DNA of 64,000 bases from Dromiciops gliroides (GCF_019393635.1 NC_057866.1:1499001-1563000); one strand, 5' to 3'; numbered from the stretch's first letter, positions 1 to 11,234 are shown. A program made the numbers and translations. Notes: generated by a model from the sequence alone, not told the origin.

Positions 1-1374
1 CAGGGACAAATCTGGTGCCACTCCCACTCCATCCACGTGACCCCAGGAAACCTGGCTCCCCGGCCCTCCATAGCCGTGGCCCCACAGGTCAGTTGAAGGG
101 GTGGCCTCAGCAAAGGTAGTGAGGCCTCCGCCTTCCCCCTGCCCTTCCCAGCACCCTCTCTAGAAAGGGGCCACTATCTCGGAGGTCCTGTTAAAAGCAA
201 TGTGTGCTGTGAAGGCAGCCCTGAGGGGAGGAGCAAACAGGGCAATAATTGTGGACTGGGCCTCTCCAGCCCAGGGGGTGAGACTCTGGTCCTCTGCTCT
301 GCCCTTTGTCCACCAGCAGGGTCGGACCAGATGGTCTCCAGAACTCTGCAGCTGAATGGGCCCTCCTAGGGGCAGGTCTGGATGCCTGGAGAAGGGTTGG
401 GGAGCTGAGAGAGGGAGACGAGTGAGGCACGAAAGGCACTTTGCCTTCTTGAGAACTACGCCCTCCAAAGATAGAGGACGATGATTTTGGAGTATCAGAG
501 TTGAGAGGAACCTTCCACGGGAGACCATGGGGGAACCCCCTTCATTTTCTAGATGGGGAAACTGAGTCCCAACGAGGGGGTGAGGCTTGGCCAAGGTTAC
601 AGGCGACAGAAAGAGAAGCAGAACACAGGCATGGCTGTCTTCAGACTGGCCAGGGAGGGAACAGTGCAGCCTCGTCTGTCCCTCTGCTGGGACCCTCTGG
701 CTCCCTCCCCAATACACCCACACTCAGTCCCCAGAGCAGCACCTCCTGAGCTTGCCCACACAGTGCTCTGCCCTCCTCATGGCCCAGGCTAGCCAGGAAA
801 TATTTCTGCAAACTCATCAGCTCTCTTGGAGCAAGAGGCAGGAAGTGAAAAAAGAGACCCAGTGGGTTTGTTCGGTGGTGGAAAGATGATCCAGGCTCAC
901 GCAGGCTCTTCTCCTGACCTCTAAGGCTGGGCGGTTGGGCAGCTGGGCAGCTGGCCCAAGCCCTGCCAGAGAGGATTAACTGAAAGGTTAGCCACAGCGA
1001 TTACCTCTGAGTCACAAAGGGATCCATGGAACAGTCTCCCACATTGAGTCACCAAGGAATTGGAGGGGAAGGGGTTCTGGGGTTTCCTTTCTGTGGAAAC
1101 CCACCCCAACCATCCAGGCACAGGGAGGAAGAGAAGGGCAAGAAGGGAGGATTCCTCCACAGCATGTGGCTCACTCCAGGAAGATGAAAGTGGAGCATCT
1201 CTCAGCAGCAGCACATTTGGGGAAAATCAGCAGCTAGAGGAGGCAAGCTTAACCTGGGGACAGTTGTCTTAGCCCAGGCTTGGTGCAAAGGGAGGATTTC
1301 TTGGGCTTCAGGGGCACTTGCAGCATTTCAGCCTCAATGACCCTAAGGGACGGAAGCCAAAGGGGATTTCTGCA
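1..1374. other. GC-rich unassigned DNA, no gene seen
   Basis: I see no exon with plausible splice sites and no recognisable protein in any frame. The short open frames lack domain-like composition. A degraded MIR-like tail may lie near 550-620 (a 'gatggggaaactgag' motif followed by 'ggccaaggttac'). The rest is unassigned. Confidence 0.5.
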
Positions 1375-2520
1375 GAGGCATCCATCCATTTCTCTTTCCC
1401 TTTGTTCATCTAGCCACCTGTCAATCTGTCCATGCTTCCCTCCAGCCATTCCATTCCTCTTTCCCTCCCTCCATCCACCTCTCTTTTCCTTTCCTTTATT
1501 CCTCCAGACTTCCATATTAGGGCAGCAAGGTGGTGCAGTGGATAGAGCATCCGCCTTGGATTCAGGAGGACCTGAGTTCAAATCCGACCTTAGACACTTA
1601 CTAGCTGTGTGACCCTGGGAAAACTGCTTAACCCCAATTGCTTTCAACATCTGGAGCCATCTCCAGTCATCCTGATATCTATCTATCTTGCCACTGGACC
1701 CAGATGGCTCTGGAGGAAAGAGTGAGGCTGATGATTTTGCACAGCCCTGCCACACTTAAATCCAAACAACAATCATAATTCCTTATATCCATCCATCTCT
1801 CCCTCTATCCATTCATCTAATACCTCTCCTTCCATCTATCTGGCCATCCATTTACCCCTCCCCATCCATGCCTTTTTCCCTCCAGCTATCCATCATTTCA
1901 CCCATCTCTCCTGCCATCCTTCCATCTCTCCCTCCATCTCTCACCCCACATCTCCCTCTATCTAATCTTTCCTTATATGTCCCCTTCCTTCTTTCTACCC
2001 ATCTATCCAATTAGCCATCCCTCTCTTCACATATTCATCTATTCATCCTTCCCTCCAACCATTCCTTACTTCAACCATCTATCCCTCCATTAATCTGTCC
2101 ATCTCTGTCCTTCCCTCCAACCATCCTTCCTCATTCTATTATCTTTCCCTTCCTTTCTCCATTTCACCCATCTTTCCATTCATATGACCATCCATATATC
2201 CCTCTATATATCTGTCTACCCTCTATCCCTCTCTTTAATCTTCTCTTACTCCCTCTCTCCCTCCCTCCATCCTTTATATTTCCCTTCTGTCCATTTGTCC
2301 AAACTTCCTTCTTCCTATCCTTCTATCCCTCCCTCACCTATGCATCCATCCTTTAGCTATCCCTCCAACTTTCTGTCATTTACATTCATCTCTCCATTCC
2401 TTTTGATCTGTCCATTTCTCAGTTTGTCCATCCATCCAGTCTTCCCTCTGTCCATCTCATCTCTCCCTCTATCATCCCTCTTTTTACCCATCCCTCCATC
2501 CATCCCTCTAATCCTTCTTA
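1375..2520. repeat. Degenerate pyrimidine-rich simple repeat (CCATC/TCCCT)n
   Basis: Long runs of loosely repeated CCATCTNTCCCT-type units occupy about 1375-1510 and 1780-2515. The + strand is nearly all C and T. The 140-codon frame through it (2184-2606) is low-complexity Ser/Pro/Leu and is not a gene. A SINE (1520-1770) interrupts the tract. Confidence 0.85.
1520..1770 (+). repeat. Marsupial tRNA-related CORE-SINE, long form
   Basis: It starts 'gggcagcaaggtggtgcag' and has a B-box-like 'gagttcaaatcc' and the CORE motif 'actagctgtgtgaccctggg'. Unlike most copies here, it continues past the core into the 3' tail found in the full-length copy at 37103-37483 ('ccatctccagtcatcctgat', then 'cagatggctctggag'). 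Confidence 0.85.
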
Positions 2521-2544
2521 CTATTACTACAACGATGACAGAGG

Positions 2545-2735
2545 AAGATGATGAAGATATTAGCTTACATTTATATAATGCTTTGAAGCTTGCAACTCAC
2601 TTTTAGATATATGATCCCATCCAATCCTCACAGTAGCCCTGCAGAGTAGGTGCTGTTATTATCCTCATTTTGTAGATAAGGAAATTGAGACTGAAGGAGT
2701 TTTAGTGCATTGACCAGGGCCAAACAGCTAGGAAA
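2545..2735. repeat. Old MIR/CORE-SINE-type remnant
   Basis: The stretch 'tattatcctcattttgtagat' is followed by 'gaaattgag' and 'ggccaaacagctagg'. This is the 3' and core part of a MIR-like SINE in reverse. It is strongly diverged and overlaps the shadow of the flanking pyrimidine repeat. Confidence 0.6.
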
Positions 2736-2738
2736 TTT

Positions 2739-2866
2739 TCCTTCCTTCCTTCCTTCCTTCCTTCCTTCCTTCCTTCCTTCCTTCCTTCCTTCCTTCCTTC
2801 CTTCCTTCCTTCCCTCCCTCCCTCCCTCCCTCTTTCTTTCTTTCTGTCTGTCTTTCTTTCTTTCAT
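2739..2866. repeat. (CTTC)n microsatellite grading to CCCT and TTTC
   Basis: About 20 near-perfect ccttc tetranucleotides, then cctccc and tttctttctg variants. Open frames reading FLPS or KEGR repeats on the two strands are artefacts of this tract. Confidence 0.95.
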
Positions 2867-2949
2867 TTTGGAGCAGGAAAGTAACCAGGAATAGCAAAAA
2901 TAGGGGCAGAAATGAGCAAGATTTAAAATGAGTCCTAGGCATATTCACT

Positions 2950-3204
2950 AGGTACCATGGAATCCCTTTGTTTCCTTCAAGATTTAACTTCTTTGCCACT
3001 TATTGCATGAAATCTTTCCTGATTCCTCTGGCTGATAGTAACCCTTGTCCCTCCCCATTACCATGTATTTATTTTGTATGTACTGGCACAGAAATATGTT
3101 TTCTCCCTGAATTGACTTTGAGGGCATGTATGATTTCATTTTTGTCTCCGTGTCTTCAGCACCTAGCACAGTACTGACATATAATAAGTGTTTATTAATT
3201 TTTG
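2950..3204 (+). repeat. LINE-2 3' end fragment
   Basis: The sequence resembles the conserved L2 3' tail: a 'ttgagggcatg' block, then 'tcagcacctagcacagtact', then 'ataataagtgtttattaa'. It is an old, family-wide mammalian repeat. Confidence 0.75.
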
Positions 3205-4078
3205 GTTCCTGAGTGGTACTTCTGGGTCAAGTGGCATAGGCAATTTAATAACTCTTCGGCCATATTCTAAATCTCTCCCCAAAATGGTTGGATCAGCTCA
3301 CAGATCTACCAACAATGAATTAAAGTTCCAGTTTTTCCACATCCCCTCCAACATTTGTAATATCCCTTTTCTATCATTTTTCTAATCTGATGGGTGTAAA
3401 ATGATATCTCAAGGTTGTTTTAATTTGTATTTTTCTAATCATTAATGATTTAGAGCACTTTTCATATGACTATAAATAGTTTTTCTTTCTTCATTAGAAA
3501 ACTGCCTGTTCATATCCTTTGGCCATTTATCAATTGGGGAATGACTCACATTCTTATAGAGACCTTTATCTGAGAAATTGTCAAAAATTTCCCCAGTTTT
3601 CTGCTTTCCTTCTGATCTTGGCTAAATTTGTTTTATTTGGGCAAACCCTTTTTATTTTAAAGTAATCAAAATTATCCATTTTACATCTCATGATGCTTTC
3701 TATTTGTTGTTTGTTCACAAATTGTTCACCTATCCATAAATCTGATAGGTCCATGTTCTTCAAATTTTCTTGTAATATTTACCTTTATAGCTATGTCATG
3801 TGTCCATTTTGACCTTATCTTTGTGGATGGTGTAAGATATTGTTCTGTGTCTTAACTTCTGCCAGACTTCTTTCCAGCTTTCCCAACAATTTTTTAACCA
3901 AATAATGAATTATTTTCCCCAAAACTTTAGTTTTTATACTTGTCAAACACTAGATTTCTGCTATAGATTGTATATCTACTCTGTTCCACTGATGTACCTT
4001 TCTGTTTCTTAGTCAATAGCAAGTACTTTTGATAATTATTGCCTTATAATATAGTTTAAAATCTGGTATTGCTGGCTC
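3205..4078 (-). mobile_element. L1 3' UTR fragment, antisense
   Basis: It matches other antisense L1 3' segments in this window (9600-9840, 11240-11441, 36180-36308). Shared blocks include 'ggatcagctcacag', 'ccaacaatgaatta', 'catcccctccaacat' and 'ccagttttctgctttcctt'. No coding sequence remains. It is broken on the right by the HAL1 starting at about 4079. Confidence 0.8.
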
Positions 4079-4710
4079 CCAAACTCATGACACGATCGCT
4101 CCAAAAAACATCCAAATAAGGTCGTAGGAAAATGCCCAGAGCAGCAAAACTCACAGAAGAATGTGCTGAAATCATCTTCTAGTCAAGAACGGCTTGGAAG
4201 GTCAGAAGGAGGGAGCTGCTGTGCTGATACAGGAGTCAGGCCCAACTCCACAGTCACCCTGACACAGATCCAGTCCCAGGAAGTCCTCACCAAAGAAGGA
4301 GACCCCCAGAGCCTCTGAATCAGCTGAAGCACCAGTGTTGTCTGGAACTAAGCTCACAGTCTGGTGAGTGGGCTGAGCCCTGGGCAGGGGGGAGACTACA
4401 GGGGTCTATGATGTTGCTGAGGCAGGACTTGGATTTTATACCCCTGCTGAGAACCAGGAGGTAGGCTCGAGTAGAAGTGGCCCAGGTTGGGGAGGGGCAC
4501 AGGCTCGTCAGAGCTAACAACCACCACACACAAGGCTGGTTGATTGGCAAGTTGGTCTGGGGTCATCTAGGACCAGGAAACAGGCCGGGTGAGTGAAGAA
4601 CCTGATTCTCCTTAAATCATACCACCTGGGACTTCTTAAGCTTGGGATACTGCAGCCTGGAAACAGTGCCCCACTTTAAGGAGCTAAAAGTCTAGTAAAA
4701 GAAAGGCAAG

Positions 4711-5676
4711 ATGAGCCGACAGAGAAAGGTGAGGACCATAGAAAGTTTCTTCAGTAACAAGGAAGACCAAGGGGCACCCTCAGAGGAAGATGTCAACATC
4801 AGGGCCCCTATATCTAAAGCTTCCAAGAAAAATACGAATTGGTCTCAGACCATAGAGGTGCTCAAAAGGGACTTTGAAGATAAAATTAGAGAGGTAGAGG
4901 AAAAAATTGAAAGAGAAATGAGGGTGATGCAGGAAAGACATGAGAAAAAAGTCAACAGCTTGAAAAATCAAATGGAAAAGGAGGTACAAAAGCTCTCTGA
5001 TGAAAATAATTGCCTAAGAATTAGGATTGAACAAATGGAAGCCAGTGACTTTATGAGAAACCAAGACACAATAAAACAAATCAAAATGAATAAAAAAATA
5101 GAGGGCAATGAGAAATATCTTCTGGGAAAAACTGCTGACCTGGAAAATAGGTCCAGGAGAGATAACTTGAAAGTTATTGGTCTACCTGAAAACCATGATC
5201 AAGGAAAGAGCTTAGACACCATCTTCCAAGATATTCTCAGGGAAAATTGCCCTGAAATTCTAGAAGAAGAAGCTAAAATAGAAATTGAAAGAATCCACCA
5301 ATCACCTCCAGAAAGAGATCCCGAAAGGAAAACTCCTAGGAATATTATAGCCAAATTCCAGAGCTCTCAGGTCAAGGAGAAAATATTGCAAGCTGCCAAA
5401 AAGAAAGAATTCAAGTACTGTGGAGCCCCCGTCAGGATAGCACAAGATCTAGCAGCTTCTACATTAAAGGACCGGAGGGCATGGAATATGATATTCCAAA
5501 GGGCAAAGGAAATGGGATTACAACCAATAATCACCTACCCAGCAAAACTCAGCATTATCTTTCAGTGGAAAAAATGGGACTTCAATGAAAAACAGGACTT
5601 TCAGGTATTCATGATGAAAAGACCTGAACTGAATGGCAAATTTGACTTTCAAATACAAGACCTTAGAGAACCATAA
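4711..5676 (+). CDS. L1-type ORF1 protein of HAL1, uninterrupted
   Basis: A 321-codon open frame with A at -3 of the ATG and no internal stop. Its family role is as an RNA-binding trimeric chaperone that coats L1-type RNA. A short basic N terminus (about 1-40) is followed by a charged heptad-rich coiled coil (about 45-140). The RRM-like region (about 150-240) includes 'RRDNLKVIGLPE' at 149-160 and 'PRNIIAKF' near 209. The C-terminal domain (about 235-300) includes 'LAASTLKDRRAW' and 'YPAKLSIIF'. These blocks align with mammalian L1 ORF1p. Length is close to the usual ~340 residues. No ORF2 follows, so the element depends on other L1s. It is the only intact ORF1 in the window; copies at 6924, 16109, 18520, 28955 and 32211 are broken. 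Expression is unknown. Confidence 0.85.
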   Translation: MSRQRKVRTIESFFSNKEDQGAPSEEDVNIRAPISKASKKNTNWSQTIEVLKRDFEDKIREVEEKIEREMRVMQERHEKKVNSLKNQMEKEVQKLSDENNCLRIRIEQMEASDFMRNQDTIKQIKMNKKIEGNEKYLLGKTADLENRSRRDNLKVIGLPENHDQGKSLDTIFQDILRENCPEILEEEAKIEIERIHQSPPERDPERKTPRNIIAKFQSSQVKEKILQAAKKKEFKYCGAPVRIAQDLAASTLKDRRAWNMIFQRAKEMGLQPIITYPAKLSIIFQWKKWDFNEKQDFQVFMMKRPELNGKFDFQIQDLREP

Positions 5677-5689
5677 AAAATTGGAGCTG

Positions 5690-5805
5690 GGGGACATACC
5701 TGGGGTAGTACAGTGGGCGACTGTCTTGTGTTTGAGGCTGGGTTTTGGCTGGGATCCCCATGGGTCCAGGGGTGATGTTTTGTCCACTGTGTCACTTAGC
5801 TAGGT
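5690..5805 (-). repeat. Captured antisense SINE piece inside HAL1
   Basis: Antisense SINE blocks are recognisable: 'gtttgaggctgggttttgg', 'gggtccagggg', 'tttgtccactgtgtcac' and 'ttagctag'. The same piece sits at the same place in the HAL1 copies at about 7730-7817 and 17130-17235. It is absent from those at 18520 and 32211, so it belongs to the source element. Confidence 0.8.
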
Positions 5806-5939
5806 GATGACATCTTTAGGGTTAAATCGAGGGGTGAAGGGAATTAATTGGGAGAGGGGGAAGGGCAGAAGTGAAATCCTACATAAAAGTAAGAGGAAAA
5901 GGCTTATGTACTTGGGGAAGAGATGGGAGAGGAGCAGGG

Positions 5940-6173
5940 CAGTAAATGAATTTTACACTCATCAGAAAATGCTCAAAGACCTTAAATTCATCAGAGCTGC
6001 CTCAAGGAGGGACTAACAGACACACCCAACTGGGTGGAGTAATTTATTTAATCTGGGCAGTAAATGAGCCTAACACTCATCAGAATTGGCTCAAAGACCT
6101 CAATCTCATTAGAATTGGCTCAAGGAGGGAATAATGTACACACTCAGTTGGGTGGAGTAATCTCTCTAACCCT
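5940..6173 (+). repeat. Two ~118-bp tandem units in HAL1 spacer
   Basis: Unit 1 (about 5940-6057) and unit 2 (about 6058-6173) both start 'cagtaaatga'. They share the blocks 'cactcatcagaa', 'ctcaaagacct', 'ctcaaggaggga' and 'gggtggagtaat'. The same duplication is present in the HAL1 at 17368-17600. Confidence 0.8.
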
Positions 6174-6924
6174 GCAGGAAAATAGGAGGGGAAGGGGATA
6201 AAGAGAGAGGGGCAAAAGAAGGAAGAGCAGAGTGGGGGAGGGGACAGACAGAAGCAAATCCCTTTTGAAGAGTGATAGGATGAAACAAGATGGATAATAG
6301 AATAAATATCATGGGGGAAGGAATAGGATGGAAGGGAAACAGTTAACAATAGTAATCATGAAAAAGAGAAAAGGGGGGGAAATTGTACAAAAAATATTTA
6401 TAGCAACTCTTGGTGGAGGCTAAGAATTGAGAATCAAGGGAATGTCCATCAACTGAGGAATGATGGAAAAAGCTGTGTTATATGATTGTAGTGGAATGGT
6501 CTTGTGCTACAGGAAATGACAAACAGGATGATCCCCGAAAAACCTGGAAAGACTAATGAACATCGATGTATAGTGAAGTGAGCAGAGCTGGGAGGACATT
6601 GTGCATAGTGACAGCAGTATTGTTCAATGAGCAATTGTGAATGACTTAACTACTATCAGCAGTGCAATGATCCAAGACAATCCCAAGGAACTAATGAGGA
6701 AGCTTACTATGCACCCCCATAGAAAGAACTGATAAAAAGAACATTTGTGGATTGTACATATATAGCCTGGTTGTGATCTTGTGGAGGCGGAGGAAAGGGA
6801 GGGAGGGAGGAAAATTTGGAACTCTGAATCTTATTAAAATGAATGTTGAAAACTACCCTTACATGTAACTGGAAAATAAATGTTTGTTGCAACACACACA
6901 AAAAACAAAACAAAACAAAACAAA

Positions 6925-7547
6925 TGGAAGCTAGTGACTTTATGAGAAACCATGACACAGTAAAGCAAATTCAAATGATTAAAAAAATAGAGGGCAATAT
7001 GAAAACAACTGATCTGGAAAACAGATCCAGGAGAGAATTTGAAAATCACTGGACTACCTGAAAACCATGACCAAAATAAGAGTTTAGACAGCATCTTCCA
7101 AGAGAGTGTCAGGGAAAATTTCCCTGATATTCTAGAAGCAGAAGATAAAATAGAAATTGAAAGAATCCACAAATCACCTCCTGAAAGAGATCCCAAAAGG
7201 AAAACCTGCAGGAATATTATAGCCAAATTCCAGAGGTCCCAGGTCGAGGAGAAAATATTGCAAGAAGCTAGAAAAAATGAATTCAAATACTGTGGAGCTC
7301 CAATAAGGATAAAACAAGATCTAGCAGCATCTACATTAAAGGACTGGAGGGCATGGAACATGACATTCCAGAGGGCAAAGGATCTGGGACTACAGCCAAG
7401 AATCATGTACCCAGAAAAACTGAGTACAATCTTTCAGAGGAAAAATGGGACTTCAATGAAAAAGAGGACTTTCAGGCATTTGTGATGAAAAGACATGAAT
7501 GGAATAGAAAATTTGACTTTCAAATACAAGACCCTGGAGAAGCATAA
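6925..7547 (+). pseudogene. Broken HAL1 ORF1 fragment
   Basis: The remnant starts near the ORF1 residue that aligns with M109 of the intact copy at 4711. A small deletion near 7035 ('gagagaatttgaaa', where the intact copy has 'gagataacttgaaa') and another frame change near 7450 split it into three frames. The C-terminal blocks 'LAASTLKDWRAW' and 'YPEKLSTIF' are still readable. Confidence 0.8.
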
Positions 7548-9048
7548 AAAGGTAAACAGGAAAAAGAATCCATGAGGGATATTAAAAGATTAAACTGTTT
7601 ACATTCCTACATGGGAAGATAAGAACTTTCTCAGTAAGTAATTCACAGAAGACACAGGTCTGAACTGAAAATGAAGGGATGATACCTGTAAAGCATTTAT
7701 GCTTTGTTCTTTGTGGAGCAAACAGGGTGGGGTGTATTATGTCTGGGGCCCGGATTTGGGCTCAGGGTCTCCTGGATCCAGGGCTGGTGCTTTGTCCACT
7801 GTGCCACCTAGCTAACCCATGATGACATCTTTAAAATAGGGTTGAGGGGTAGGAGGAATAGACTGGGGGAGGAGGAAGGGGAGAGATGGACTGGGGTGAG
7901 GTAGTTCACATGAAGGAAACAAGAAAAAAGATTATGGAGGGGAGGGGAAGAGGAGGAAGGAATGGGGGAGTGAGTGAACCTTACTCTCATCAGAATTGGC
8001 TCAAAGAGGGAATAACATATGTACTCAAGTGGGTATAGTAATATATTTTTGCCCTGAGGGAAATTGGGAGGGAAGGGAGATAAGGGTGGGGGGGGGGGAG
8101 AGGGGAAGGCGGGAAGGGCAGATTCAGGGAGAGAGCAGTAAAAAGAAAACACTTTCTAGGAAGGTGAAGATGTTCTGCTTAACTGCACAAGTATGACGTA
8201 TTGAATTGCTTGATTTCAAAGGGAGGGCTGAGGAGGGAGAAGAAAAATTTAGAACACAGAATTAGCTCAAATACCTTAATCTAATCAGAATGGGCTCAAG
8301 GAGGGAATAACATTCACACCCAATTGGGAGGAGTAATCTTTTTAACCCTACAGGAAAGTATGAGGGGAAGAGGATAAGCAGGGAAGGGTGAAAGAAGGGA
8401 GTGCAGAGTGGGGGAGGGGACAGTCAGAAGTAAAACACTTTTGAGGAGGAATAGGATAAAAGAAGATAGAAAATAGAGTAAATATCATGGGAAGGGAATA
8501 GGATGGAGGGAAATAGTTATGATGAATGATTATAATGGCAAATTGTATGGTACCTACTTTGCTGGGATATTGTGAAGAAAATTCTTTGTCAAGTTTAAGG
8601 TACTATATACAGATTATGATGAACAGGATACTATCAGAAAAACCTGGAAACACCTACATGAACTGAAGCAGAGTGAAATGTATTGTATACAAAATAACAG
8701 CAATAGTGTAAAATGATCTGCTGGGAAGCATGTGGTTATTTTCAGCAAAGCAATGATCCAATATAACCTTGAAGGACTTATGAAAATTGCAACCCATAAT
8801 ACAGAGAATGAACTGATGGTATCTGAAAATAGATGGAAACACATTTTTCTTTATTTTTTTCTCTTTTACAATTCCTTAATCTGAAGTTTTGTTTTTTAAC
8901 TGTGTTCTCTCACAACCTAGCTAATGTAGGAATGTTTTCCATGACTACTTATGTATAACTTATATTGAAATGCTTGAGTTCTTGTGGGTTGGGGGTGGGA
9001 AGGGAGGGAGGAAGAGAAGTTGGAACATAGTTTTAAAAATTGATGTCA

Positions 9049-9098
9049 ATGTGTGACCCTGGGCAAGTCACTTGACCCCATTGCCCCGTAAAAAAAAA
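9049..9098 (+). repeat. 5'-truncated SINE (3' half only) with target duplication
   Basis: Only 'tgtgtgaccctgggcaagtc...' through the A-run is present. It is flanked by 'attgatgtcaa' (9038-9048) and 'attaatgtcaa' (about 9099-9109), which fit a target duplication inside the HAL1 3' end. Confidence 0.7.
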
Positions 9099-9841
9099 AT
9101 TAATGTCAAAATTTGTTTTTACATATTTTTTTGAAAATAAAATTCTAAACAAATATTTCCACATTAGCCATTTGTATAAGAAGACTTGAATAAAAGAAAA
9201 AAAAGAAAAAGAAAAAATAGCATGCTTCAGTCTGTGTTCCATCAATATCAGTTCTTTCTTTGGAGGTGTATAGGATCTTTCATTAGTCCTTTAGGATTGC
9301 CTTGGATTACTGTATTGTTGAGAATACATAAGTCTTTCACAGATCTTCATCAAATGATATTGCTGTCTCTGTGCACAACGTTCTCTTGGTTCTGCTCACT
9401 TCACTATACATCAGTTCATACAAGTCTTTCCAGGATTTTCTGAAATCATCCTGCATGCCATTTCTTAGAGCACAATAATATTCCATCCCCATAATATATC
9501 ACAGCTTGTTTAGCTATTCCCCAATTGAAGGGCATTCCTTTTATTTCCAATTCTTAGCCACCACAAAAAGAGCTGCTAGAAATATTTTGTACAAATAGCT
9601 ATTTTTCTCTTTTTGGAGATGTCTTTGGGATATAAACCTAGCAGTGTTATTGCTGGGTCAAAGGGTATTCACAGTTCTATAGCCCTTTGGGTACAGTTAC
9701 AAATTATTCTCCAGAATAGTTGGATCTTTTCACAACTCCACCAACAATGGATTAGCATCCCAGTTTTCACACATCCCCTCCAACATCCAATATTTTCCAT
9801 TTTTGTCATATTTGCCACTCTGATAGGTGTGAGGTGATACT

Positions 9842-10400
9842 TCAGAGTTTGATTTCCTCATTACATATTTTAATTCCTTTAATTTCTTTTCCTTCTCTTA
9901 TTGGTATAGCTAACATTTCTAGTGAAATATTAAATAACAGAGGAGGTGATAATGGGCATCCTTGCTTCACCCCTGATTGTATTGGGATGGCCTCTAGCTT
10001 ATACCCATTACAGATAATGTTTATTGATAGTTTCAGATAAATATTACTTATCATTTTAAGGTAAGCTGCTTTTATTCCTATACTCTAGTGTTTTTTAATA
10101 GGAATGGGTGCTGTATTTTGTCAAAGGTCTTTTCTGCATCTATTGAGATAATCATATGATTTCTGTTGGTTTTGTTATTGATATGGTCAATTATGCTGAT
10201 AGTTTTCCTAATATTGAGCCAGTCCTGCTTTCTTGGTACAAATCCCACCTGGTCATAGTGTGTGATCCTTGTGATGTACTTCTGTAACATTTTTGATAGT
10301 GTTTTATTTAAAGTTTTTGCATCAATATTCATTAGGGAGATTGATCTATAATTTTCTCTCTCTGTTTTGGCTCTTCCTGGTTTTGGTATCAGCACCATAT
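9842..10400 (-). pseudogene. L1 ORF2 reverse transcriptase remnant
   Basis: Minus-strand translation shows typical L1 RT blocks: 'IPKPGR', '[15 protein letters not shown]', '[10 protein letters not shown]', '[13 protein letters not shown]' and '[15 protein letters not shown]'. The remnant stops shortly after 'GIKI', ahead of where the FADD catalytic pair should be. Two open pieces (10078-10398 and 9842-10054) are separated by a frame break, so no active enzyme is possible. Confidence 0.85.
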
Positions 10401-10587
10401 TTGTATCATAAGAGACATTTGGTAGGATTCCTTCACTTATTTTCTCAAATAATTTATATAGTATTGGGATTAATTGTTCTTTAAATGTTTGATAGAATTC
10501 ACTTGTGAATCCATCTTGTCCTGGGGATTTTTTTTTCTTAGGAAGTTCATTGATTGTTCAATTTCTTTTTCGGATATTGGGTAATTG

Positions 10588-10728
10588 GAGGTAGGTAGGT
10601 GATGCAATGGATAAAGCACTGGCTCTGGATTCAGGAGGACCTGAGTTCATATTTGACCTTAGACACTTGACACTGATTGTGTGACCCTGGGCAAGTCACT
10701 TAACCCTCATTGTCCTGCCCCCCCCAAT
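10588..10728 (+). repeat. tRNA-related CORE-SINE
   Basis: It runs from 'gtaggtaggtgatgcaatgg' through 'ggacctgagttcatatttg' to 'gtgaccctgggcaagtcac' and a C/A-rich end. It lies in the antisense L1 ORF2 remnant. Confidence 0.85.
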
Positions 10729-10955
10729 GGGTAAGTTAAGTATTTTATTTCTTCTTCTTTTAATATGGTTAATTTATATTGTAGTAGATAGTCACCCATT
10801 TCATTTACATTGTCAGATTCATTGGCATATAATTGGGCAAAATAGTTCCTAATAATTGTCTTAATTTCCTCTTTGTTTGTGGTGAGTTTACCCCTTTCAT
10901 TTTTGAAACTAGTAATTTGGTTTTCTTCTTTCCCTTTCTTGATCAAATTAACCAA
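10707..10955 (-). pseudogene. L1 ORF2 linker-region remnant
   Basis: The minus-strand frame reads blocks typical of the segment between the L1 endonuclease and RT: 'TTNKEEIKTIIRNYFAQLYA' and 'KEEEIKYLTYP'. It runs into the SINE on its 3' side. Confidence 0.75.
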
Positions 10956-11234
10956 AGGTTTGTCTATTTTACTGTTTTTTTTTCATAAAACCAACTTCTA
11001 GTTTTATTTATTAATTTGTTCATTTTCTAGTTTTCTTAGTTGCATGCCCAATTCATTGATCTGCTTTGTCTCTATTTTATTGATGCAAGAAGTTAAGGAT
11101 ATAAATATTCCTGTAAGTACTGCTTTGGTTGCATCCAATAAATTTTGATATGCTGTCTCATCAATGTAATTTTCTTTAATGAAATCGTCAATTGTTTCTA
11201 AGATTTGTTCTTTGATCCACTTGTTTTTAGGATA

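Larger units (their letters stand above)
4079..6923 (+). mobile_element. HAL1 (half-L1) retrotransposon with intact ORF1
   Basis: The layout is a ~630-bp 5' UTR, ORF1 (4711-5676), an inserted antisense SINE piece (about 5690-5800), a G/A-rich inter-ORF spacer with a tandem ~118-bp duplication (5940-6173), a junction near 6358-6366, the L1 3' UTR, 'aataaatg', and an A-rich tail up to 6923. No ORF2 sequence is present. Aligned with the copies at 28955 and 32211, its 5' end lacks only about 30 bp. HAL1 elements are known ORF1-only L1 derivatives that are presumably moved by the L1 ORF2 protein in trans. Confidence 0.85.
6924..9149 (+). mobile_element. 5'-truncated HAL1
   Basis: It begins inside ORF1, directly after the A-rich tail of the preceding HAL1, which suggests insertion into that tail. 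ORF1 is broken: coding pieces lie in different frames at 6925-7061, 7039-7485 and 7353-7547. It then carries the captured antisense SINE (about 7730-7817), the spacer (to about 8530) and an L1 3' end finishing 'aaaataaaattctaaac'. A SINE 3' fragment (9049-9098) lies within its last part. Confidence 0.8.
9150..11234 (-). mobile_element. L1 antisense: 3' UTR joined to internal ORF2
   Basis: The 3' UTR occupies about 9150-9840. Next to it, on the minus strand, come ORF2 reverse transcriptase pieces (9842-10400) and the upstream linker region (10707-10955). The ORF2 region from just before the FADD-type catalytic motif to the C terminus is missing, so the 3' UTR joins directly to the palm region. 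Stops and frame changes break what remains. A SINE (10588-10728) interrupts it. Confidence 0.8.

Noticed and set aside
2184..2606. 140-codon Ser/Pro/Leu frame
   Set aside because: Lies within the CCATC simple repeat; no signal, domain or splice support.
9600..9840. 74-codon + strand frame in an L1 end
   Set aside because: It is the antisense of the L1 3' UTR, repeated with changes at several other places.
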